DNA of 64,000 nucleotides. It comes from Sphingobacterium sp. N143. Its GTDB lineage: Bacteria > Bacteroidota > Bacteroidia > Sphingobacteriales > Sphingobacteriaceae. The stretch covers positions 682,001-746,000 of the forward strand of contig NZ_JACAIS010000001.1 in NCBI RefSeq assembly GCF_030325625.1, given 5' to 3'. The notes below the pieces were generated by a model. That model was not told the origin of the DNA. It searched no databases and was given only the letters and a program-made list of their open reading frames with translations. Below, piece after piece: positions 1-8,866 of this stretch. Made by a program: the position numbers and the translations under genes. Every line of letters begins with the position of its first letter. Positions within the stretch are counted from its first letter, which is position 1.

Positions 1-243
1 GAGATAAATATTGCTGCCACTGACTTTAGGGAAGCTTTCGATTTGTTTGTCAAGTTCAGACCCTAGGTAGGTGAGGTTGACGTTTAATTTTTTTAAGAGA
101 TGGCTGACAACATTTTCATCTACAGTGAGTAATGCTTTTAGAATATGTGCTGTTTCGATGGCCTGTTGTTGATGGCCGGCAGCTATTTCCGAAGCTTTTT
201 GTATGGCCTCTTGGGCTTTGATTGTATAATTGTTAAAATTCAT
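1..243 (-). CDS. clpB: ATP-dependent chaperone ClpB, N-terminal fragment
   Basis: The first 81 codons of a gene that runs off the left edge. The translation starts MNFNNYTIKAQEAIQKASEI and continues with a Clp N-terminal repeat (ETAHILKALLTVDENVV). This is the protein-binding N domain of ClpB, the hexameric AAA+ disaggregase that works with DnaK to rescue heat-aggregated proteins in the cytoplasm. The start ATG at 243 is followed directly by the conserved family N-terminus, so it is well supported. The nucleotide-binding domains lie outside the window. A possible sigma-54-like promoter lies just upstream at 277-292. Confidence 0.93.
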   Translation of the reverse strand, partial: MNFNNYTIKAQEAIQKASEIAAGHQQQAIETAHILKALLTVDENVVSHLLKKLNVNLTYLGSELDKQIESFPKVSGSNIYL

Positions 244-276
244 GTTATTGCTTTGATGTTGATGTGTTTTGATAAT

Positions 277-292
277 AACAATCGAAGTGCCA
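277..292 (-). promoter_or_regulatory. sigma-54-like -24/-12 element upstream of clpB
   Basis: On the minus strand the sequence reads TGGCACTTCGATTGTT, i.e. TGGCAC-N5-TTG, close to the sigma-54 consensus TGGCAC-N5-TTGC but with GT in place of the usually invariant GC at -12. Transcription would begin near 268, giving a leader of about 25 nt before the clpB ATG. The deviation at -12 makes this tentative. Confidence 0.3.
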
Positions 293-504
293 TTCAGTTT
301 TTGGGCGGTTAATCGGAAAAAATGGCAATATTTTTTATTGAATCATGACAAATTTTCAGCCTATAAAAATAATGATATTGATTTTTAAATATTTGGCTTT
401 TCGGATTTAAAAATAATGAGGATCCATTTGCATTTTTAATTAAGGCTTCCGATATTTGCAGCATCTTAAAACGGAGGCCCGTTGTAAGATTGAAAAGAAG
501 TAAC

Positions 505-577
<73 letters not shown>

Positions 578-612
578 CTTCGAGTGAAACTCAGTAATAA
601 CTTCTTTAAAAA

Positions 613-685
<73 letters not shown>

Positions 686-686
686 C

Positions 687-724
687 AAAAAAGGTCGCTA
701 AGCTATAACTTAGCGACCTTTTTT
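687..724. terminator. Bidirectional intrinsic terminator between tRNA-Thr and the phosphatase gene
   Basis: The 16-bp stem AAAAAAGGTCGCTAAG/CTTAGCGACCTTTTTT has a 6-nt loop and T-runs on both strands. It closes the tRNA transcript from the left and the convergent alkaline phosphatase gene from the right. Confidence 0.9.
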
Positions 725-728
725 GGTT

Positions 729-2141
729 TTAATCTAAATTTAATTTAGCTGCTATTGCTATTTTCTTTGGTATGTCTGTATTGTCCATTTTTTGATTAAA
801 CAGCTCAGCTCCTGTTCCGATGGCGTACACTGGAGCATAGGCTGCCGAGTGATTATTTGAGGCCCAGGCGATGGAGCCCATGCGATTTAAAATTGCAATG
901 CTCAGCGCGGCTATTTTATCATCATTGGCATATAGACTTTTTGCTGTTTCGTTTTGATGGTCAACAAAACTTTTTTGGTAAGCATCGTGTAAAGCCTTGT
1001 TGTCTGTTTCGTTGACTTCTATGCCTGCGAATAAGCCTGTATGTACAGAAAGAAGGCTCTTTAAATCTTCCCAGCTTGCCTTAGCATTGTTTTTACGAAG
1101 ATTTCCAACGGCCCTGGAAAGTTCGGTATGGGAAACTTTTTGATGTGATAGCAATTTTGTTTGTAAGGTTGAACTGCCATTGCCAATACCCAGTCCGCCT
1201 GTTTCATGGTCAGCCGTCACGACAATCAGTGTTTCGTCAGGATGTTTTTTGTAAAAATCATACACTAGTTCTGCCGCCGAGTTGAAATCCAATACTTCCT
1301 GAATGGTTGTTGCTGCGTCATTCGCATGGCATGCCCAGTCAATTTTTCCACCCTCAATCATCAGGAAAAAACCATCTGTGCTGTTCTGTTGGAGTGAGTT
1401 GATGGCTGCTGAGGTGATATCAGCCAGTTTGAAGTCGTTCGGTTCCTGATCTATGGCGTATTTTAATGCTTCCTTTGCTGTCCCATCGTTATTCATCAGG
1501 ATGATCTTATCGGACTTATTCGGATGTTTTGCATAAGCTTCTTTACCTTTAAGAACTTTATAGCCCGCTTTTTCAAACATTGGGAAGAGGGAAGGGACGG
1601 TCTTTTTGTCAACTGCCGTTTCTGGTTTTAAAAAATTAGAACCTCCAAAAAAGTCAAAGTTCGACTGGATGATCTCTTTTCCGATTTCGTAATACATGTT
1701 TCTGTTGGGCTGATGGGCATAGAATGCCGCTGGCGTCGCATGATCAATACTCACACTGGTGATGATACCGACTTTTTTCCCTTTCTCTTTAGCCGCATAT
1801 GCAATGCTTTTATAGGGTATAGTTCCCGTACTGTCCATCCCGATCACCCCGTTTTTTGTTTTCTTCCCTACGGCGAGTGCTGTTCCGCCTGCGCCGGAAT
1901 CCGTCACCCCATTTGATAGTGAATTGGTAGATGCAAATCCCACATGAGGAAATTGTGTAAAGACAAGTGGTACTGTACTGTTTCTATTTTCGATTTCGGC
2001 GCGGTGGATCTCTGTCAGATTGACCTGGTTAAGTCCCATACCATCACCTATCAAATAAAAAATATACTTTGCTTCTTGACTAAATGCTGGAAAAACATGA
2101 ATGAAAATAAAGAGGAAAAAGAATAGAAAGCGTTTTTTCAT
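729..2141 (-). CDS. Alkaline phosphatase family protein (PhoA superfamily)
   Basis: 470 aa. Hydrolyses phosphomonoesters outside the cytoplasm to release inorganic phosphate. A signal peptide (residues 1-22, ending FPAFSQ) is followed by the metal-binding DGMG at 33-36. The nucleophile segment TDSGAGGTA (80-88) has Ser82 as likely catalytic residue. Further metal ligands appear in DHATPA, the segment MIEGGKIDWACHAND, TADHETGG and the C-terminal NNHSA. These are the PF00245 landmarks in their usual order. Length is typical of the family. The gene is transcribed alone and ends at the terminator at 687-724. No Pho-box-like site was recognised. Substrate preference cannot be told from sequence. 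Confidence 0.93.
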   Translation of the reverse strand: MKKRFLFFFLFIFIHVFPAFSQEAKYIFYLIGDGMGLNQVNLTEIHRAEIENRNSTVPLVFTQFPHVGFASTNSLSNGVTDSGAGGTALAVGKKTKNGVIGMDSTGTIPYKSIAYAAKEKGKKVGIITSVSIDHATPAAFYAHQPNRNMYYEIGKEIIQSNFDFFGGSNFLKPETAVDKKTVPSLFPMFEKAGYKVLKGKEAYAKHPNKSDKIILMNNDGTAKEALKYAIDQEPNDFKLADITSAAINSLQQNSTDGFFLMIEGGKIDWACHANDAATTIQEVLDFNSAAELVYDFYKKHPDETLIVVTADHETGGLGIGNGSSTLQTKLLSHQKVSHTELSRAVGNLRKNNAKASWEDLKSLLSVHTGLFAGIEVNETDNKALHDAYQKSFVDHQNETAKSLYANDDKIAALSIAILNRMGSIAWASNNHSAAYAPVYAIGTGAELFNQKMDNTDIPKKIAIAAKLNLD

Positions 2142-2191
2142 ATGATGAATAATTTTACAAATAATAAATGCTGCAAATTATAAAGCCAGGA

Positions 2192-2890
2192 TTACTTCTC
2201 TGTTAATTCATTGTTATGAATTAAGCTTTGTATTTCTCTGCTCGCTGTAAGCGATAGCCTCTTGATTGCTGCGACGTTGATGAAGCTAATTTTTTCCTGC
2301 GAATCGCGGATCGATTGCACCATGGCTAAAGCGACTTGGGCAACGGGCAATGCCTCATAAGTTTTGAACAGTCCCATGCGATTAAATGCCTGAAGTGTAC
2401 GGATGGCTACCTTCTCGCCCAGACGATCGGTATTTGGCCGGATTAATCCTCCGGGTTGGACAATGATTAGTCTATTGAAATCTAGAGCCTTTACGTTTTG
2501 TTCCAAGCTTCCTTTCATGCGGTTATAAAAGATTTTTGATGCAGGGTCAGCATTGACGGCAGACAATAGAAGGAATGTTGGGATACTATTTTTTTTGGCC
2601 AGTGCCGCAAATTGTAAATTTAAGTCATGGTCGATTTTCCATTGGGCTTCTTTACTTCCGGCATCTTTCCGTGTTGTACCGAGGCAGGAAATGGCAACCT
2701 CGCCCCGGATGTGTTGTTCATAATCGGGCAGGTTTTCAAAATTTAAAATAATTTGCCGTAGTTTGGGATGTTCCTCAAACGCTTTACGCCGTAAGAAGAC
2801 GACAACTTCTGTAAAATCATCTGACTTTAATAAGCACTGCACAAGTGCTTTTCCGGTTGCTCCCGAACCACCAATTAAGAGTACTCTCAT
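2192..2890 (-). CDS. NAD(P)-binding Rossmann-fold protein (HTATIP2-like)
   Basis: 232 aa, cytoplasmic. The N-terminus RVLLIGGSGATGKALVQCLL has the glycine-rich dinucleotide motif GGSGATG of atypical short-chain dehydrogenases. The segments AISCLGTTRKDAG and FLLLSAVNADP resemble the HTATIP2/NAD(P)H-binding family, as does YNRMKGSLEQ, where the lysine sits in a YxxxK-like position. It probably binds NADPH as a redox sensor or oxidoreductase; the substrate is unknown. It lies 32 nt upstream (in the minus-strand reading direction, downstream) of the small gene at 2923-3165 and may be cotranscribed with it. Confidence 0.8.
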   Translation of the reverse strand: MRVLLIGGSGATGKALVQCLLKSDDFTEVVVFLRRKAFEEHPKLRQIILNFENLPDYEQHIRGEVAISCLGTTRKDAGSKEAQWKIDHDLNLQFAALAKKNSIPTFLLLSAVNADPASKIFYNRMKGSLEQNVKALDFNRLIIVQPGGLIRPNTDRLGEKVAIRTLQAFNRMGLFKTYEALPVAQVALAMVQSIRDSQEKISFINVAAIKRLSLTASREIQSLIHNNELTEK

Positions 2891-2922
2891 TTTTAGATTT
2901 TTAGTTTGATATCGTTGGAATG

Positions 2923-3165
2923 CTAATCTTTATAATTTGGTTTTCCGGGGGTAAAACGGACAATAGGTTGATCCAACCTCAGGGTTTCGGCAACAGTGAT
3001 GAGGTCTTCCTCCACGATAAAATTTTGATCAATTGAGGTTTTTATGGTTGTGAAATCTTCCTGATCCGCATCCTGAAAATACAATAAGGACTGAATGGTA
3101 GATACGGCAACCAATTCCAATAGTTCATCTTCGCCTTCAAAGCCAACATAAAAAAAGTCTGCCAT
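2923..3165 (-). CDS. Small acidic protein of unknown function
   Basis: 80 aa beginning MADFFYVGFEGEDELLELVA. Acidic, with no signal peptide, membrane segment or recognisable domain. It starts at ATG 3165 and precedes the NAD(P)-binding gene by 32 nt on the same strand, consistent with a two-gene operon. A longer minus-strand frame overlaps it (3042-3512) but has an implausible composition and also covers the plus-strand gene at 3323. I do not recognise the family. Confidence 0.6.
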   Translation of the reverse strand: MADFFYVGFEGEDELLELVAVSTIQSLLYFQDADQEDFTTIKTSIDQNFIVEEDLITVAETLRLDQPIVRFTPGKPNYKD

Positions 3166-3322
3166 AATAAAGCTATTTTGGTTTCATACGAATATACTTT
3201 ATTTATTCTTAAAACCAGCCAATTCGGTAGAAGAAGTTCTGCACTGGTGAAAAAAGAATAAAAATGCATTATATTTGAAGTAGTCATTTTTAATTGCATA
3301 TTAACAACTAGATCGTATAAGT

Positions 3323-3508
3323 ATGGATAAAGAACAGATACAGAGTTGGTTGGATCAGGGGTATGATCTCTTGCATCATGGCAGACCGGTAAAAGTAGAA
3401 GGTAATTTGTGGGATTATATTGACGGGCTTGGAACTTATGAAAACGTCTATGTACTACGTGAATTAATCTACTGGACAGAAGAAGAGCTGGCAAATATCG
3501 GTAAGTAA
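3323..3508 (+). CDS. Small protein of unknown function
   Basis: 61 aa starting MDKEQIQSWLDQGYDLLHHG. It is hydrophilic, and the composition (WLDQGYDLL, LWDYIDGLG, LIYWTEEEL) reads like a folded helical protein rather than noise. It has no signal peptide or known motif. It is transcribed alone, divergent from the small gene at 2923-3165. Real-gene status rests on codon-like composition only. Confidence 0.55.
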   Translation: MDKEQIQSWLDQGYDLLHHGRPVKVEGNLWDYIDGLGTYENVYVLRELIYWTEEELANIGK

Positions 3509-3590
3509 ACATTCATCCTGGGCCCTGAATCCACAAGGTATTGTGCCTAAAAAAGGTGGTTTCGGGATTCAAGACCTAGATTGAAATTGG

Positions 3591-4043
3591 TTAGAAGATG
3601 ATATTACGTTTAAATGCACAGCCAAGCTCGATTAAGGAGTCTGTTTTGGCGATCCCGGGGATGCAGTCAATCTTTTCATAGAGCAATTGACGCATGTGTT
3701 CATGGTTTTTAGCGATGATCTTAATATATAGGGTATAATTGCCCGTAATGTAATAACATTCGGTGACTTCGGGAATCTGTTTTAATGCTTCAATAATACG
3801 GCTTGAATCATGGTCCTTTTCTAAGCTGAGACCGGTAAACGCCCCCCAATCATAGCCTAGTTTCTTTTCATCCAATACTGGTTTTATCCCCACCAGGATG
3901 CCCTGTTCAATGAGCCTGTTAATTCGCTGGTGGATCATGGTATTGGATACCCCCAATGCTGTTGCAATAGTGGAATAGGCCATCCGTCCGTCCCCATCGA
4001 GGTATTTTAAGATCTGTAGGTCAAATTCATCAATGCTGTTCAT
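3591..4043 (-). CDS. Lrp/AsnC family transcriptional regulator
   Basis: 150 aa. The N-terminal helix-turn-helix (residues 1-60) includes FDLQILKYLDGDGRMAYSTI and GVSNTMIHQRINRLIEQGIL. The C-terminal RAM domain (about 65-145) senses amino acids and drives oligomerisation; GNYTLYIKIIAK is typical of it. The gene is divergent from rocD, with two inverted repeats between them, so it very probably controls arginine/ornithine catabolism and its own expression. This placement matches known Lrp-type regulators of rocD-like genes; the effector is inferred to be arginine or ornithine. Confidence 0.9.
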   Translation of the reverse strand: MNSIDEFDLQILKYLDGDGRMAYSTIATALGVSNTMIHQRINRLIEQGILVGIKPVLDEKKLGYDWGAFTGLSLEKDHDSSRIIEALKQIPEVTECYYITGNYTLYIKIIAKNHEHMRQLLYEKIDCIPGIAKTDSLIELGCAFKRNIIF

Positions 4044-4082
4044 GTGATCGGTACTGGTTTAAAAGTTAATTTTAATATTTAT

Positions 4083-4132
4083 ACGCTAATTTAGTGTTAA
4101 TTTTTATTATTTTACACTTAAAATAGTAAAAA
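4083..4132. promoter_or_regulatory. Candidate Lrp/AsnC operators between regulator and rocD
   Basis: Two dyads. The first is the 15-bp near-palindrome ACGCTAATTTAGTGT at 4083-4097, with one mismatched pair. The second is TTTTAC-N10-GTAAAA at 4110-4131. Their centres are about 30 bp apart, near three helical turns, which suits cooperative binding by an Lrp-type octamer or tetramer. The second dyad sits just upstream of the rocD -7 box. Confidence 0.5.
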
Positions 4133-4135
4133 TTG

Positions 4136-4143
4136 TATATTTG
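4136..4143 (+). promoter_or_regulatory. Bacteroidota -7 promoter box for rocD
   Basis: TATATTTG matches TAnnTTTG. Transcription would start near 4150, which excludes the upstream in-frame TTG at 4133 as start codon and supports the ATG at 4169. Confidence 0.6.
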
Positions 4144-4168
4144 TTATTATTTGAAAAAAATCCAAATT

Positions 4169-5428
4169 ATGAGTACAGTATCTAAACAAGGGAAAGGCGA
4201 AAAATTCATTGCCAAAGAAGAAAAATATGGAGCACATAATTATCATCCTTTGCCGGTTGTATTGGAGCGGGCTGAAGGTGTGCTTGTATGGGATGTGGAT
4301 GGCAAATCCTATTTTGATTTCCTGTCTGCATATTCAGCAGTGAATCAGGGGCATTGTCACCCACGTATTATCCGTGCATTGACAGATCAAGCTCAAAAAT
4401 TAACGCTGACTTCACGTGCTTTCTATAATGATAAGCTTGGCGATTTTGAGGAGATGATGTGTAAGCTCTTTGGATTTGATAAAGCCTTAGTAATGAATTC
4501 AGGCGTTGAAGCTGTTGAAACGGCGATGAAACTCTGTCGTAAATGGGCCTACCAGGTCAAGGGGATTGCAGGGAATCAGGCCAGCATTGTGTTTGCCAAA
4601 GATAACTTTCATGGCAGGACTATTTCGGTCATATCGGCTTCCAATGACAGCACTGCGACCCATAATTTTGGCCCTTTTGTGGAGGGGATAACGCTGGTTC
4701 CTTATAATGATATCGAGGCATTGGAACTGTTATTCAAGCAGGATAAAAATATTGCGGGCTTTATTGTGGAACCTATCCAAGGTGAGGCTGGCATTGTGGT
4801 TCCTGATGCGGATTATCTACAACGTGTCAGACAATTATGTACGGCTTATAATGTATTGTTTATTGCGGATGAAATTCAAACCGGTATCGCCCGAACAGGT
4901 AGTATGTTGGCCTCTTATGATATTGTTGATGCAAATAGTCCATGTAAGCCGGATGTTCTGATTTTAGGAAAAGCATTGTCTGGCGGCGTGTTGCCTGTAT
5001 CTGCTGTGCTTGCAAACGATGATGTTATGCTGTGTATTAAACCGGGTGAGCATGGTTCTACCTATGGTGGAAATCCGTTGGCCTGTGCTGTGGCCATGGA
5101 GGCGCTTCAGGTTGTTCTGGATGAGAATTTGGTTGATCAAGCAAAACGAATGGGTAAGCTGTTTTTAGACGGTTTAGAAAAAATAGCGGCTAAATCTGAT
5201 TTGATCACAGAGGTTAGGGGAAAAGGATTGTTGACAGCAATAGTTATCAATGCCAGTGAAGAGAGCGATGTAGCCTGGAATATCTGCTTAAAATTTAAGG
5301 AAAATGGTTTGTTGGCCAAGCCAACGCATGGCAATAAAATTCGCTTGGCTCCGCCGTTGGTCATTACCGAAAATCAGGTCAATACCTGTCTGGAAATCAT
5401 TGAACGATCTTTGATAAATGTGGAATAG
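4169..5428 (+). CDS. rocD: Ornithine--oxo-acid transaminase
   Basis: 419 aa from ATG 4169. A class-III PLP aminotransferase converting ornithine and 2-oxoglutarate to glutamate-5-semialdehyde and glutamate in the cytoplasm. Hallmarks are [19 protein letters not shown] near the N-terminus, [13 protein letters not shown], the PLP segment [18 protein letters not shown], the metal-binding-like [13 protein letters not shown], and LGKALSGG with the PLP lysine. ATG 4169 is preferred over TTG 4133 because the conserved start [20 protein letters not shown] follows it and the -7 box lies between the two. It is followed after 3 nt by the arginase gene, forming an arginine-degradation operon. It is probably regulated by the divergent Lrp/AsnC gene. 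Confidence 0.95.
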   Translation: MSTVSKQGKGEKFIAKEEKYGAHNYHPLPVVLERAEGVLVWDVDGKSYFDFLSAYSAVNQGHCHPRIIRALTDQAQKLTLTSRAFYNDKLGDFEEMMCKLFGFDKALVMNSGVEAVETAMKLCRKWAYQVKGIAGNQASIVFAKDNFHGRTISVISASNDSTATHNFGPFVEGITLVPYNDIEALELLFKQDKNIAGFIVEPIQGEAGIVVPDADYLQRVRQLCTAYNVLFIADEIQTGIARTGSMLASYDIVDANSPCKPDVLILGKALSGGVLPVSAVLANDDVMLCIKPGEHGSTYGGNPLACAVAMEALQVVLDENLVDQAKRMGKLFLDGLEKIAAKSDLITEVRGKGLLTAIVINASEESDVAWNICLKFKENGLLAKPTHGNKIRLAPPLVITENQVNTCLEIIERSLINVE

Positions 5429-5431
5429 ACT

Positions 5432-6397
5432 ATGAAGAAAATGATTGAACTGATTAAAAACAGATCGGATATCGGAGCCGGTACAAGAGGTTCAGACCTT
5501 GGAATCGATGCAATAGAGATTGCCGCGATAAATAAGGGAAGTCAATATTTCATTAATTATCCCTTTGTGGATGTTCCTACACGAAATAGCTCGATCTATC
5601 AAAACGACAACCATCCGTTTGGGAAACATATCCAGCAGATCTACGAACAGTGCAAACAGGTGGCCTCCACAGTTGAAGACAGTCTTTCTGCCGGTAATTT
5701 TCCCTTGGTATTTTCAGGGGACCATTCTTCAGCAATGGGGACAATAAGCGGTATAAAGTCTGCCTATCCGGATAAAAAACTCGGGGTATTCTGGGTGGAT
5801 GCTCATGCCGATATTCATTCTCCATATACGACTCCTTCAGGTAATATGCATGGCATGCCTCTGGCAGCCATGTTAAATGAGGACAACGATTCTTGCAAAA
5901 TCAATGAAATCGATCTGTCAACACAGGAGCTCTGGAATAAGCTGAAACGTATTGCCGGACCGGTTGGCAAGATATTGCCCGATAGCTTGATCTATTTTGG
6001 TGTTAGAGATACCGAAGAGCCTGAAAATCAGCTGATGGATCGTTTGGGACTGAAAAATTATCGTGTGGAGGAAGTTCGTCAACGTGGCGTAAATGATTGT
6101 GTTGCAGAAGCGCTGCTCAGCTTGCAGGAATGTGATCTGATTTATATTTCTTTTGACGTAGATAGTATGGATAGTGAGCTGATCTCAGATGGTACCGGAA
6201 CTCCTGTACCAAAAGGTTTTTTGCCAAAGGAGATTGTCTTTATTCTGGAAGAGATCATACGATCTCAGAAGGTCGTCTGCCTTGAGATTGTAGAAGTAAA
6301 CCCCCTGTTGGACAATAAAGGGAATAAAATGGCGGAAGTTGCCTTTGACATACTGGAGCGAATAACTCCATTGATTGAGCTTAAATCAAATACCTGA
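5432..6397 (+). CDS. rocF: Arginase family enzyme (ureohydrolase)
   Basis: 321 aa. A manganese ureohydrolase, most likely hydrolysing arginine to ornithine and urea. The metal-binding motifs are SGDHS (95-99), DAHAD (123-127) and FDVDSMD (241-247), with GTGTPVPKG following as in arginases. It starts 3 nt after rocD and shares its promoter, so arginine, ornithine and glutamate semialdehyde form a continuous pathway. Agmatinase or formimidoylglutamase activity cannot be excluded by motifs alone, but a separate hutG exists at 55993-56982 and context favours arginase. The unit ends at the hairpin at 6462-6504. Confidence 0.88.
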   Translation: MKKMIELIKNRSDIGAGTRGSDLGIDAIEIAAINKGSQYFINYPFVDVPTRNSSIYQNDNHPFGKHIQQIYEQCKQVASTVEDSLSAGNFPLVFSGDHSSAMGTISGIKSAYPDKKLGVFWVDAHADIHSPYTTPSGNMHGMPLAAMLNEDNDSCKINEIDLSTQELWNKLKRIAGPVGKILPDSLIYFGVRDTEEPENQLMDRLGLKNYRVEEVRQRGVNDCVAEALLSLQECDLIYISFDVDSMDSELISDGTGTPVPKGFLPKEIVFILEEIIRSQKVVCLEIVEVNPLLDNKGNKMAEVAFDILERITPLIELKSNT

Positions 6398-6461
6398 TTG
6401 ACTCAGTTTAAAGCAACAAGGCATGTAAGATCATGCTTTCATCATGAAAGCTTTATGACGC

Positions 6462-6504
6462 AGCCCGCTCATCCATGGTTTATGTGACCACTGGTGAGCG
6501 GGCT
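6462..6504. terminator. Hairpin between arginase and histidine kinase genes
   Basis: Perfect 10-bp arms AGCCCGCTCA (6462-6471) and TGAGCGGGCT (6495-6504) with a 23-nt loop, followed by TTGTTC. It lies between convergent genes; the T-tract is weak. Confidence 0.6.
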
Positions 6505-6525
6505 TTGTTCAATTTGGTAGATTCT

Positions 6526-8556
6526 TTAGGTATGGATAGGGACTTTGAACCAGAATGTGGACCCTTCTCCCAATTCACTATTGACGCCTATTTCTCCCAG
6601 ATGTTTATGGATGATTTCTTGGCAGATGAAAAGCCCAATACCAAATCCTGAAGCATAACTGTCTGTAGAATCATTCACCCGGTAGAATTTATTAAAAATC
6701 TGCGTTTGATCTTTGATGCCAATACCCCGGCCTTGGTCGTTTACTTGAACATGAAAATAGGTATGGTCCACTTCTACATGCATGTTTATGGTCGAATTCT
6801 TTGGCGAGTATTTTATGGCGTTATCCATAAAATTAATGATCACTTGCTCTATCTTATCACGATCGGCTACAATTTCTTGACTTGAATGTACTTTACCAGT
6901 ATAATGAATAAAATGTTTTACGGGTTTCAGTGAATAAATATTCCGTACATAATCTATCAAGCTGCAGATGCTGAAGGTGCTTTTATGCAATAGCAACTTG
7001 CCTTCATTGAGCTGGGACACATTTAAAAAACCATCAATCATTGCACGCATCCGGGTTGCCTGTTCGTTAGACTGATGAAGATATTGTATTCTTTTATCTG
7101 AACTGAGGGTTTGTTCCTTAGACAACAACAATTGTATGTAGGCGATCAAAGAGGTCAAAGGTGTTTTGAGTTCATGACTGGCGATACTGATAAAGTCCAG
7201 TTTTTTTCGTTCTTCTTCTTTATCATGTGTGGTATCTATGATTGCTCCATAAATCATCTGATGCCTAGAATCCACTCCCAATTGACTATTCCCAATAGCG
7301 CGTAACCATTTTATCTTTTCCGTTTTTTTATCTTCTATTTCACATTGGCAATCAAAAGGAGATTGTTTCAGGACAACCTCCATGAAGATATGACGTATCT
7401 TATCCCGATATTGTGGTAAGATTTGTGCGAAAAAATCGTGTTCCTGGATGTTAGCCTGCTGTTCGAAACCAAATAACTCGCGGCACCGGTCATTGAGTTC
7501 CATTTTCTTTGTTTCCAGATCAATGGAAAATATTCCGATGCCAGCAGCTTCCACGATCATTCTAAACTCTTGATCTTTTTTAGCGATCAGGTTATTGATA
7601 GATTCCAGTTTTTCCTGTTCTGCATAGTGGGATGTGATATCCAATGTGGTGCCTGCGAACCATTCCGGCTGTTGATCTTGGTCAAAATACATTCTTCCCT
7701 TACAATGAAGCCAGCGTAATTTTTGATCTTCAGCTCCGATCGTACGGAATTGGACGTCATATAGACCCTTATTTTGATTGTTCAATGATTTTTTGACCTC
7801 GTGGTCGATTCTATTTCTATCTTCTGGGTGAATATATTTCAAAACCTCATCATAAGGTACAGATTCCCCCTTTGCAAAACCAAATAATTCACGGGTCCGT
7901 TCATCCCAATGCACGATATAGCTTTTGCAATTTAGGTTCCAGGTGCCCATTTCAGCTGATTGCAGGGCAAAATGATAGTGTTCTTCACTTTCGATGATCT
8001 TTTTTAAAGCATCCTTAAGCTTTTCATTGATATCTTCTGCACGCTTGTTTGTTGTGGTATGGTATCTGTTTAGTATGGTATTACCATGGACGGAATTGAC
8101 AGGATTATATTTTTGTGTCAATAAGTCCTGGAGCAGTCTACGTTCAATAATTTTTTTCTCATCCGTTTGTTGGAAATGTAATCTATTGTCCGGGATAATG
8201 CTGATGGTATGGTAGATCCCATAGGTTTCACCACTTTCATTGATGAGCGGATGATAGGTCAAATTGCAGGCGTGTAATCCTAATTGTCCTTCATGGTATA
8301 TTTTGACAAGTACATTCTTGTCGCTGTGACTTTTTCCGGTATGCCATGTTTTTTTTAATTGGCCGATATAGGAGGGAAGGTCACTTGCATGAAGACAATT
8401 TTCAAGTGGATGTCCGATGACATTTTTATCACAGTTCCATAACTGAAGCATGTTGGCACTGGCATAGGCTATATGAAGCTCAAGGCTATCATAAATGGCA
8501 CAGGCTTCTAATGAAGACGTAAGAACGGCTAAAATATCTTTGTCTGAACGGATCAT
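6526..8556 (-). CDS. Multi-PAS sensor histidine kinase
   Basis: 676 aa, with no membrane segment, so probably a cytoplasmic sensor. An N-terminal PAS-like region (1-125) is followed by PAS/PAC at about 190-310 and another PAS/PAC at about 330-445. The dimerisation/phosphoacceptor helix FISIASHELKTPLTSL has His461. The ATPase domain has the N box INFMDNAIKYSP, then DQGRGIGIKDQTQIF and the G box GFGIGLFICQEI. It is a complete, apparently active kinase. It is divergent from the LuxR-type regulator at 8867-9532, which may be its partner. The N-terminal PAS resembles that of the kinase at 34548-35639 (IYxSLHIAY / ADMLQLW pattern). The signal sensed is unknown. Confidence 0.9.
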   Translation of the reverse strand: MIRSDKDILAVLTSSLEACAIYDSLELHIAYASANMLQLWNCDKNVIGHPLENCLHASDLPSYIGQLKKTWHTGKSHSDKNVLVKIYHEGQLGLHACNLTYHPLINESGETYGIYHTISIIPDNRLHFQQTDEKKIIERRLLQDLLTQKYNPVNSVHGNTILNRYHTTTNKRAEDINEKLKDALKKIIESEEHYHFALQSAEMGTWNLNCKSYIVHWDERTRELFGFAKGESVPYDEVLKYIHPEDRNRIDHEVKKSLNNQNKGLYDVQFRTIGAEDQKLRWLHCKGRMYFDQDQQPEWFAGTTLDITSHYAEQEKLESINNLIAKKDQEFRMIVEAAGIGIFSIDLETKKMELNDRCRELFGFEQQANIQEHDFFAQILPQYRDKIRHIFMEVVLKQSPFDCQCEIEDKKTEKIKWLRAIGNSQLGVDSRHQMIYGAIIDTTHDKEEERKKLDFISIASHELKTPLTSLIAYIQLLLSKEQTLSSDKRIQYLHQSNEQATRMRAMIDGFLNVSQLNEGKLLLHKSTFSICSLIDYVRNIYSLKPVKHFIHYTGKVHSSQEIVADRDKIEQVIINFMDNAIKYSPKNSTINMHVEVDHTYFHVQVNDQGRGIGIKDQTQIFNKFYRVNDSTDSYASGFGIGLFICQEIIHKHLGEIGVNSELGEGSTFWFKVPIHT

Positions 8557-8866
8557 AAAATGTCAAAAAATTAAATGCTAGTTAGCTTAAAACAAATATT
8601 GTTCCCATTCCATTGTCTTTAACAGATTATTTGGTCATGCTGAGCGAAAACAGGATTGAAATGGACTTCTTGCAATCCGTTTATTCCCAGCTTATAAGCA
8701 AAGGTGCCCCTTGTTGACCGGTATGTTTCCCATTCATTGGTGAGAATTTTCGTATCTTTATGGTATGCTTGCATCAGCTGAGAAGGATGTTGTAAAAATC
8801 GCTGGACTCGATGATGGGATCCTATTGAAAATAACGGAGGAAAAAGTTTTATTAACGCTATAAAGA
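8557..8866 (+). promoter_or_regulatory. Divergent promoter region between PAS kinase and response regulator
   Basis: 310 nt. TATCTTTA at 8753-8760 is a near match to the -7 box and would start transcription near 8767. A 32-codon frame (8765-8863, ATG to TAA, starting MLASAEKDVVKIAG) ends 3 nt before the response regulator start. It begins at the predicted transcription start, so if translated it would be leaderless; it may equally be a plain 5' leader. Nothing else was recognised here. Confidence 0.35.

Noticed and set aside
3042..3512. 156-codon minus-strand frame
   Set aside because: Overlaps two better small genes on both strands and has an unnatural composition.
4133..4168. TTG start extending rocD by 12 codons
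   Set aside because: The -7 promoter box lies inside the extension, so it would not be transcribed.
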